Source of the DNA: JBFGFG01 sp041627475
GTDB taxonomy: Bacteria > Actinomycetota > Nitriliruptoria > Nitriliruptorales > Nitriliruptoraceae
NCBI GenBank assembly: GCA_041627475.1
Contig: JBFKQZ010000167.1
Coordinates: 1-7,117 of the forward strand
Length of the DNA stretch: 7,117 nucleotides
Direction of reading: 5' to 3'
Shown piece by piece: positions 1 to 4,531 of this stretch (its first letter is position 1; each line of letters opens with the position of its first letter). Both the position numbers and the translations under genes were made by a program. The notes under the pieces are model-generated. The model worked only from the letters and a program-made list of their open reading frames with translations, ran no database searches and was not told where the DNA came from.

Positions 1-1294
1 CATGGTCGAGCAGGGGGTCTTCGGCGGCACCTGCCTGAACCGTGGGTGCATCCCGTCGAAGATGTTCGTCTACGCCGCCGACGTCGCGCAGAAGGTCCGC
101 ACCGCGGGTCGCTACGGGCTCGACGCCACGCTGCACGGTGCGGACTGGGACGCGATCCGCGACCGCGTGTTCGGGCGCATCGACCCGATCGCCGACGGCG
201 GGCGTGCCTACCGCGGGGGTCTGCCGAACACCGACCTCTACGAGGAGCGGGCGCGGTTCACCGGCGAGCGTGCGCTGCAGGTCGGGGACACCGAGGTCAC
301 CGCGGACAGGATCGTGCTCGCGGCCGGGTCACGCCCGCGGATCCCGGACGTGCCCGGCATCCACGACGTGCCGCACGTCACGTCCGACACGGTCATGCGC
401 CTGCCGGAGCGGCCCGACCGGCTCGTGGTCCTGGGTGGCGGGTTCATCGCGGTGGAGATGGGCCACGTCTTCGACGCGCTCGGCAGCGACGTCACGATCG
501 TGCAGCGCGGGCCGACGCTCCTGCGCGAGGAGGACGACGAGATCGCCGCGGCCGTGACGGCGGCCTATCGCGCCCGAGGCATCACCGTGCACACCGACGC
601 CACCGCGCTGCGGTGCCACGGCACGGACGACGACCCGGTCGTGCTCACCGTCGAGGTGGACGGTGCGGAGGTCGAGGTGCGCGGGGACCTGCTGCTGGTC
701 GCCACGGGCCGCGTCGCCAACGACGACACGCTCGACCTCGCGGCCGGTGGGATCGAGGTCGGGCCGGACGGTCGACCACTCGTCGACGCCTGCCAGCGCA
801 CGAGCGTCGACGGTGTCTGGGCGCTCGGCGACCTGTCGAGCCAGCACTGGCTCAAGCACGTGGCCAACGCCGAGGCTCGGACCGTCGCCCACAACATCCG
901 CAACCCCGACGACCAGCGACCGACCCACCTGCCCAACGTGCCCAGCGCCGTGTTCGGCAACCCGCAGGTCGCCAGCGTGGGTGTGCGGGAGCGCGACCTC
1001 GTCGCCGCCGACGAGCCGTACCTGGTGTCGCGCCGCGACTACGGCTCCACCGCGTACGGCTGGGCGATGGAGGACACGAGCTCGTTCGTCAAGGTGCTGG
1101 TGGACCCGGCCACGCGCCTGCTGCTCGGCGTCCACGGGATCGGGCCGGACGTCAGCCTGGTGCTCCAGCCGCTCTTCCAGGCCATGGCGCTGGGCAACAC
1201 CGTCGACGAGGTGGCGCACGGCGTGGTCTACCCCCATCCGGCCCTGTCGGAGGTCGTCGAGAACGTGCTGCTGGACGTACCCTCGAGCCCATGA
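1..1294 (+). CDS. mtr: Mycothione reductase, 5'-truncated by window edge
   Basis: Cytosolic FAD-dependent disulfide reductase that uses NADPH to reduce mycothiol disulfide (mycothione) to mycothiol, the main low-molecular-weight thiol of actinomycetes. Of the 430 visible residues, the redox-active pair lies in GGTCLNRGCIPSKM (Cys 11 and Cys 16 of the visible part). The NADPH-binding motif GGGFIAVE is at 145-152, the FAD motif ATGR near 234-237 and ALGD at 274-277. The catalytic His-Glu pair is in HPALSEVVE (His 412, Glu 417). As I recall the M. tuberculosis enzyme (about 459 aa), its first active-site cysteine is residue 39, so about 28 residues including the first FAD glycine motif lie before the window. 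The first in-window ATG at position 2 is therefore internal, not the start. The stop overlaps the next gene's ATG by 4 nt. Match to Mtr rather than glutathione or lipoamide reductase rests on FVYAA, YGWAMEDTS and HPALxEVVEN. Confidence 0.95.
   Translation, partial: MVEQGVFGGTCLNRGCIPSKMFVYAADVAQKVRTAGRYGLDATLHGADWDAIRDRVFGRIDPIADGGRAYRGGLPNTDLYEERARFTGERALQVGDTEVTADRIVLAAGSRPRIPDVPGIHDVPHVTSDTVMRLPERPDRLVVLGGGFIAVEMGHVFDALGSDVTIVQRGPTLLREEDDEIAAAVTAAYRARGITVHTDATALRCHGTDDDPVVLTVEVDGAEVEVRGDLLLVATGRVANDDTLDLAAGGIEVGPDGRPLVDACQRTSVDGVWALGDLSSQHWLKHVANAEARTVAHNIRNPDDQRPTHLPNVPSAVFGNPQVASVGVRERDLVAADEPYLVSRRDYGSTAYGWAMEDTSSFVKVLVDPATRLLLGVHGIGPDVSLVLQPLFQAMALGNTVDEVAHGVVYPHPALSEVVENVLLDVPSSP
1278..1283 (+). 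promoter_or_regulatory. Candidate -10 element for a leaderless transcript
   Basis: TACCCT fits the actinobacterial -10 pattern TANNNT and ends 7 nt before the ATG at 1291, so transcription would start at or next to the start codon. No convincing Shine-Dalgarno precedes this ATG, which agrees with leaderless translation, although coupling to mtr through the ATGA overlap is an equal alternative. No good -35 is visible. The element lies inside the mtr reading frame. Confidence 0.35.
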
Positions 1295-1614
1295 AGCGCC
1301 TGCTCGTCCTCGCCGTCGTCGCTGGGGCCGTCGTCCTCGTCGGCACCCAGGTCAGCTGGCGACTCGCGCTCGCACCGCTGCTCGGGCTGGCCATCTGGGT
1401 GTGGGCCCGCGCGACACTGCGCTCGTTCGTGCAGCACGGCTCGACCGGCATCGCGGCCGACGACGAGCCGGAGCCGGTGCCGCTCGACGAGCGGACGCTC
1501 TACTGGTGCGAGGAGTGCGGCACGGAGGTGGTGCTGACCGTCCGCGGCAGCGGGCTGCCGCCGCGGCACTGCGCGACGAAGATGCACGAGCGCAGCGAGG
1601 TGCTCAACCAGTGA
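1291..1614 (+). CDS. Small two-helix membrane protein with C-terminal zinc ribbon
   Basis: Uncharacterised 107-aa protein. Two hydrophobic segments (about residues 3-19 and 24-39) form a hairpin. An acidic linker (57-67) follows, then a metal-binding tail with Cys73-x2-Cys76 and His93-Cys94 plus His99, in the arrangement YWCEECGTEV ... GLPPRHC. Stand-alone zinc ribbons of this kind are common in actinobacteria and have no firm function. The start is the ATG overlapping the mtr stop (ATGA), so the two are probably co-expressed. A longer version of this frame running upstream through mtr is a GC-rich shadow. Partnership with mycothiol chemistry is only suggested by position. The gene ends directly against the stop of the opposing fmdB-like gene, with no bases between. 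Confidence 0.8.
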   Translation: MKRLLVLAVVAGAVVLVGTQVSWRLALAPLLGLAIWVWARATLRSFVQHGSTGIAADDEPEPVPLDERTLYWCEECGTEVVLTVRGSGLPPRHCATKMHERSEVLNQ

Positions 1615-1633
1615 TCAGTCGGTCTCGCTGATC
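1613..1633. repeat. Short inverted repeat across the convergent stop junction
   Basis: GATCAG at 1613-1618 and CTGATC at 1628-1633 are perfect 6-bp arms around a 9-nt loop. The hairpin straddles the abutting stops of the 107-aa membrane gene and the fmdB-like gene. There is no T-run, so it is not a canonical intrinsic terminator. It could still slow both polymerases, or be chance. Confidence 0.35.
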
Positions 1634-1866
1634 CGCTCCGCCCGTTCCGCGACCTCGCGGTAGTCGCCCCGTCCTGGCCGCTCCGGCACGAGGCCGTCGG
1701 TGCGGGAGAACCCCCAGGACGTGTACTTCACGGCGACCCTGCTGAAGCGCCGCTGGAGGGCGCCGTCGCAGTCGGGGCACGGCCCGGGCGTGTCGGCCCG
1801 GGCCATCGGGAGCAGCTGCTCGACCTCGCTCCCGCATGCCTCGCAGCGGTACTCGTAGACCGGCAT
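1615..1866 (-). CDS. FmdB-family zinc-ribbon protein
   Basis: Protein of 83 aa beginning MPVYEYRCEACG, the hallmark start of FmdB-type putative regulatory proteins. The zinc ribbon uses Cys8-x2-Cys11 and Cys30-x2-Cys33. After it come VKYTSWGFSR-like residues and a charged C-terminal tail ending AERISETD. FmdB was named from the formamidase/amidase region of Methylophilus, but no biochemical role is established for actinobacterial members. The ATG is preceded by GGAGGA (1877-1872) with 5-nt spacing, which fixes the start. It lies downstream of crgA on the same strand, separated by a gap holding DnaA boxes. The nearest box is about 45 nt upstream of the ATG, in the region where its promoter must lie, so DnaA could influence it. 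Its stop abuts that of the opposing membrane gene. Confidence 0.88.
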   Translation of the reverse strand: MPVYEYRCEACGSEVEQLLPMARADTPGPCPDCDGALQRRFSRVAVKYTSWGFSRTDGLVPERPGRGDYREVAERAERISETD

Positions 1867-1910
1867 GTCGGTCCTCCGCGACGGTTGACGGGCTGGGCGG
1901 TGGGGACTAG

Positions 1911-2061
1911 TTGTCCACAGTTATCCACAATTGGGCTGGGGACAGATGTGTGGAACACAGGAGTTCTTCAGTTTCGAACCCTGAAAGCCCGGGGTTGTCC
2001 ACAGAACCTCAAGAACCATCAAGTTCTGGACGCGGCCGAATGGACGGTGTCCTGTGGAAAT
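1911..2061. promoter_or_regulatory. DnaA-box cluster in AT-richer intergenic region
   Basis: Three perfect DnaA boxes: TTGTCCACA at 1911-1919, TTATCCACA at 1921-1929 (one base after the first) and TTGTCCACA at 1995-2003, all on the plus strand. Two 7-of-9 matches are on the minus strand at 1949-1957 and 2053-2061, the last touching the crgA stop codon. By count, 1911-2030 is 50% GC, far below the surrounding genes. The gap between crgA and the fmdB-like gene otherwise holds no reading frame I can support. Actinobacterial oriC normally lies between dnaA and dnaN, so this is more likely a DnaA-titrating or DnaA-regulated site near the origin than oriC itself. A relocated or accessory origin cannot be excluded. 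Confidence 0.65.
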
Positions 2062-2336
2062 CAGCGCCACTGCGTGAGGACGCCGAAGCCCCCGGTCAGC
2101 AGCACGAAACCGCCCACCAGCGACCAGTTGGCGCCCAGGAGCGGCAGGTTGCTGATGAACCCGGCGTTGCGCACCGCAGGGACGTAGCCGAGCAGGATCA
2201 CGAGGACGCCGAGCAGCAGCAGGGCGACGCCGAGCCGCGGGACCCAGGGGGGTGAGGGCTCGGGGTTCTTGACCGGGCGCTTCTGGTGCTTGCGCTTGCG
2301 GCTCTTGTTCTTGCGACGGTGCTTGCTCTCGGGCAC
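2061..2336 (-). CDS. crgA: Cell division protein CrgA
   Basis: Small inner-membrane protein of the actinobacterial divisome. In Mycobacterium and Streptomyces CrgA contacts FtsZ, FtsI and other septal proteins and tempers Z-ring formation. The 91-aa product has the family layout: a very basic N-terminal tail beginning with initiator residue then PESKHRRKNKSRKRK, a transmembrane helix at about 33-51, a short periplasmic loop, a second helix at about 70-88 and the C-terminus LTQWR. The start is the GTG at 2336, chosen because GAGGAG (2348-2343) sits 6 nt upstream and the length equals known CrgA (about 90 aa). An in-frame ATG at 2489 would add 51 low-complexity residues and run into the srtE start. 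It is divergent from srtE, as in the conserved origin-proximal gene block. Confidence 0.93.
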   Translation of the reverse strand: MPESKHRRKNKSRKRKHQKRPVKNPEPSPPWVPRLGVALLLLGVLVILLGYVPAVRNAGFISNLPLLGANWSLVGGFVLLTGGFGVLTQWR

Positions 2337-2357
2337 GCCGGGCTCCTCGGCTGCGTG

Positions 2358-2380
2358 GCCGTGACCGTGCCGGTCACGGC
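2358..2380. repeat. Perfect 10-bp inverted repeat in the crgA leader
   Basis: GCCGTGACCG (2358-2367) and CGGTCACGGC (2371-2380) are perfect arms around a TGC loop. The element lies 21 nt upstream of the crgA GTG. It starts near the expected crgA transcription start if the -10 is at 2391-2386. It could be a 5' mRNA hairpin or a dimeric repressor's operator. It is not terminator-like: there is no T-run, and it lies between divergent genes. Confidence 0.6.
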
Positions 2381-2385
2381 GAGCG

Positions 2386-2391
2386 AGGCTA
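2386..2391 (-). promoter_or_regulatory. Candidate crgA -10 element
   Basis: Read on the minus strand this is TAGCCT, fitting TANNNT, and gives a leader of about 43 nt before the crgA GTG. No clear -35 is seen. The -35 position (about 2409-2414) would overlap the srtE -10, so the two divergent promoters would be interlocked. Confidence 0.35.
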
Positions 2392-2411
2392 CCGACGGGA
2401 CGATCTGGCCG

Positions 2412-2417
2412 TACCCT
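2412..2417 (+). promoter_or_regulatory. Candidate srtE -10 element
   Basis: TACCCT within GTACCCTCGA, a 10-mer identical to that at 1277-1286. It implies a start near 2424 and a leader of about 47 nt before the srtE ATG. The -35 region would fall on the crgA -10 and has no TTGACA-like match. Confidence 0.4.
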
Positions 2418-2470
2418 CGACGCTGGCCCGGCGCGCCCCACGAGTCGCCGGGATCCGGACCGGAGCACGC

Positions 2471-3199
2471 ATGAGCAGCACGACCGCACCGGAGCGGCCG
2501 GGCATCGGACACCGACTCGTGCGCTTCCTCGGCTGGTTCTTCATCGTGCTCGGGGCGACCCTGCTGCTGTACCTCGTGTGGCTGCTGTGGTTCACGGGGA
2601 TGTCGACCGCACAGGAGCAGGACGACCTCCTCGAGGAGTTCCCCGGGTTCAACGAGGCGCAGGCCGACGCCGACGACCTCTTCGCCGACCCCGTCGAGGA
2701 CGACCCGACGCTCGACGGGATGGAGGACGGTGACGTCACCGCCTCGGGCGCCGTCGCCGTGCTCGAGTTCGAGCGTCCGGGGACCGACGTCCGCCCGGTG
2801 AACGCGAACCCGCTGGTCGTGGTGTCGGGCACCGACGACGCGGCGCTGCGACGGGGCCCGGGTGCCTACCGCGACACCGCCGGCCCCGGCGAGCAGGGCA
2901 ACTTCGTGGTCGTGGGCCACCGCACCACCTATGGCGCGCCCTTCTACGACATCGACGACATCCTCCCCGGTGACCTGGTGCACGTCACCGACCCCGCCGG
3001 CGAGCGGTTCACCTACCGCATCCTGGAGGGCAACTCGGCGGTGTCCGACGGCGTGCGGATCATCGGTCCGAGCGACCTGTGGGTGCTGAACCGGGACCCG
3101 CTGGGGATGGGGGACGGGACGTACCTCACCCTCATCAGCTGCCACCCGCGCTTCAGTGCGGCCCAGCGCATCGTCGCGTTCGGGGAGCTGGTCGAGTGA
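2471..3199 (+). CDS. srtE: Class E sortase
   Basis: Membrane-anchored cysteine transpeptidase that cleaves surface proteins at an LAxTG-type motif and links them to peptidoglycan. The 242-aa product has a cytoplasmic N-terminus and a transmembrane helix at about 18-41. A strongly acidic extracellular linker (about 46-90) follows, then the sortase domain. Catalytic residues are His150 in VVGHRTTYGAPF, Cys224 in LTLISCHPRFSA and Arg233 in AQRIV. The class E tyrosine is present in TTYGAPF. Two departures from the usual family pattern stand out. The residue before the catalytic Cys is Ser within LISC rather than LTTC, and the domain entry reads VLEFERPG instead of an IPRxG-like motif. The start ATG has GGAG 5 nt upstream. 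The stop overlaps a 46-aa membrane gene (GTGA). Its position beside crgA matches Streptomyces. No LAxTG substrate is encoded in the window. Confidence 0.92.
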   Translation: MSSTTAPERPGIGHRLVRFLGWFFIVLGATLLLYLVWLLWFTGMSTAQEQDDLLEEFPGFNEAQADADDLFADPVEDDPTLDGMEDGDVTASGAVAVLEFERPGTDVRPVNANPLVVVSGTDDAALRRGPGAYRDTAGPGEQGNFVVVGHRTTYGAPFYDIDDILPGDLVHVTDPAGERFTYRILEGNSAVSDGVRIIGPSDLWVLNRDPLGMGDGTYLTLISCHPRFSAAQRIVAFGELVE

Positions 3200-3336
3200 G
3201 CGAGGAACCGACCCCCCGACCGCGGTGGCTGAAGGCGGTCCTGCTCACGATCGTGATCGTGCTCGCCGTCTGGGTGCTGTTCACGTGGGTGTTCCCGTGG
3301 ATCACCGAGATCGGTCTCAGCCCAGCGCTCGACTAG
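3196..3336 (+). CDS. Single-pass 46-aa membrane protein overlapping srtE
   Basis: Small unrecognised protein starting at the GTG that overlaps the srtE stop by 4 nt, with GGGGAG 8 nt upstream. A short polar N-terminus (SEEPTPRPR) with net positive charge just before the helix is followed by a hydrophobic segment at about 13-33 and a short tail ending SPALD. The positive-inside rule places the tail outside the membrane. The overlap implies translational coupling, so it may assist the sortase, for example as an anchor or assembly partner; no function is known to me. It is real-looking because RBS, overlap, charge pattern and stop all agree. Its TAG shares the CTAG at 3333-3336 with the stop of the opposing gene. 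Confidence 0.75.
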   Translation: MSEEPTPRPRWLKAVLLTIVIVLAVWVLFTWVFPWITEIGLSPALD

Positions 3337-4406
3337 GCGTCGCGGCCAGCCAACCACGCCCCCAGCTCGGTGAGCGTCGCGCGTGCCGCAGGGTCGATGT
3401 CCAGGTCCGCCACGGCAGCCAGGCCCCGCCCGACGGCGTCGTCGACCCACGCGCGGGTCGCATCGACGCCGCCGCTGGAGGCGAGGAGGTCGCGGGCCCG
3501 CGCCACCTGGTCCTCGTCGAGCGTCGGGTCACCGAGCAGTGACTCGAGCTCGTCGCGCTCGTCGGGCGCCAGCCGTGCCGCCGCCTCGGCGACGAGCAGG
3601 GTCCGCTTGCCCTCCCGCAGGTCACCGGCTGCAGACTTCCCCGTCGTCCCCTGGTCACCGAAGACGCCGAGCAGGTCGTCGCGGACCTGGAACGCCCGGC
3701 CGAGCGGCTCCACCGCAGCGGCGATGGCGGCAGCCGTCGTCGCGTCCGCCCCACCGAGGAGCGCACCGATCTCCAGGGGACGCGCCACGGAGTACCGACC
3801 GGACTTCGCGGTCGCGATGGTCAGCGCGAGGTCGCGGTCGGTGAGGCGCGCCGCAGCGGCCTGGACGTCGAGAGCCTGCCCGGCCATGACCTCCTCACGC
3901 AGCACCGTGAAGGCCCGCATCCCGGTGAGCAGCCGCGCCGCGGGGACGTCGGCACCGAGGAACAGGTCGTCCGCCGCGACGAACGCGAGGTCGCCGACGA
4001 GGACCGCGGCCGCGGCGCCGTAGCGCTCTGCGTCCCCGGCCCAGCCCGACTCGCGGTGCGTCGCGGCGAAGCGGACGTGGGCCGTCACCCGGCCACGGCG
4101 GGTCCGGGCGTCGTCCAGCAGGTCGTCGTGGAGGAGCGCGCACGTGTGCAGCAGCTCGAGGGCCAGGGCGGCCGGCAGCACGCGCGCCTCGTCCTCGTCC
4201 GGCGCGACGGCGGCGTGGCCGAGCAGCAGCAGGGCGGGGCGGAGGCGCTTGCCCCCGGCCGCGAGCATCCCGTCGAGCTCGTCGGCCCACGGGGCCAGCG
4301 ACGGGTGGAGGGAGCGGACGCGGTCCAGCGCCGGTGCGACCGCGGGCCGCAGGGCCGCGTCGACGATCGCAGCACGGCGGGCGAGCTCGGCCGGGACGGT
4401 CGCCAC
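3333..4406 (-). CDS. Polyprenyl diphosphate synthase (E-isoprenyl type)
   Basis: Cytosolic head-to-tail prenyltransferase that adds isopentenyl diphosphate to an allylic diphosphate, probably giving a GGPP-length or longer chain. The 357-aa product shows GGKRLRP (51-57) and the first aspartate-rich motif HDDLLDDARTRRG (Asp94, Asp95, Asp98). GQALD (177-180), KSGRYS (201-206) and the second aspartate-rich motif DDLLGVFGD (243-251) follow, with the actinobacterial TGKSAAGDLREGKRT tail. Small residues (Cys89, Ala90) lie five and four positions before the first motif, which usually permits products longer than FPP. The start is the GTG at 4406, with AGGAG (4418-4414) 7 nt upstream; an in-frame upstream ATG at 4550 would add a low-complexity extension through the divergent promoter gap. 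It shares a CTAG with the opposing small gene at its stop. It is not part of the usual crgA-srtE-pabA block. Confidence 0.92.
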   Translation of the reverse strand: MATVPAELARRAAIVDAALRPAVAPALDRVRSLHPSLAPWADELDGMLAAGGKRLRPALLLLGHAAVAPDEDEARVLPAALALELLHTCALLHDDLLDDARTRRGRVTAHVRFAATHRESGWAGDAERYGAAAAVLVGDLAFVAADDLFLGADVPAARLLTGMRAFTVLREEVMAGQALDVQAAAARLTDRDLALTIATAKSGRYSVARPLEIGALLGGADATTAAAIAAAVEPLGRAFQVRDDLLGVFGDQGTTGKSAAGDLREGKRTLLVAEAAARLAPDERDELESLLGDPTLDEDQVARARDLLASSGGVDATRAWVDDAVGRGLAAVADLDIDPAARATLTELGAWLAGRDA

Positions 4407-4455
4407 GTGGCTGCTCCTGCTCGCTGGTGGGCCGCTGCCGCGCGCCCCGGCGAGG

Positions 4456-4461
4456 ACGCTA
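4456..4461 (-). promoter_or_regulatory. Candidate -10 element of the prenyl synthase gene
   Basis: TAGCGT on the minus strand fits TANNNT and would give a leader of about 43 nt before the GTG at 4406. It lies 16 bp from a perfect palindrome that occupies the expected -35 position. Confidence 0.35.
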
Positions 4462-4477
4462 CCCCCGGCACCTGTCG

Positions 4478-4487
4478 CGACCGGTCG
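4478..4487. promoter_or_regulatory. Palindrome centred between divergent promoters
   Basis: CGACCGGTCG is a perfect 10-bp palindrome with exactly 16 bp separating it from each of the candidate -10 hexamers at 4456-4461 and 4504-4509. It fills the -35 position of both promoters, where no TTGACA-like sequence exists. A dimeric regulator binding here could control both genes; in 70%-GC DNA a chance 10-bp palindrome is possible. Confidence 0.4.
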
Positions 4488-4503
4488 GGGCCGTGGCCGG
4501 CAG

Positions 4504-4509
4504 TACCCT
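4504..4509 (+). promoter_or_regulatory. Candidate -10 element of the ligase-pabA operon
   Basis: TACCCT in GTACCCTCCA, nearly identical to the elements at 1277 and 2411. Transcription would begin near 4516, leaving a leader of about 16 nt that contains the GAGGAGG ribosome site (4521-4527) of the ligase gene. Confidence 0.4.
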
Positions 4510-4531
4510 CCAGCCTGCTCGAGGAGGTCGT

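Noticed and set aside
329..1237. 302-codon open frame on the minus strand opposite mtr
   Set aside because: Antisense shadow of a well-identified gene with biased composition and no domain.
46..1614. Long open frame through mtr that is continuous with the zinc-ribbon membrane gene
   Set aside because: Its part upstream of 1291 is arginine/alanine-rich shadow translation of mtr; only the region from the ATG at 1291 looks like protein.
1967..1987. TTCGAAC-like T-loop suggesting a tRNA in the DnaA-box gap
   Set aside because: The closing pair is mismatched and no acceptor stem, anticodon arm or D-arm can be folded around it.
1911..2061. The chromosomal oriC itself
   Set aside because: Only five boxes, no dnaA or dnaN beside it and no clear unwinding element; kept as a DnaA-box cluster instead.
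2358..2380. Inverted repeat as a rho-independent terminator
   Set aside because: It has no T-run on either strand and lies between divergent gene starts, where no transcript needs to end.
2337..2489. N-terminal extension of CrgA to an upstream ATG
   Set aside because: The extension is low-complexity and crosses the inverted repeat and the srtE start; the GTG at 2336 has a strong ribosome site and gives the family length.
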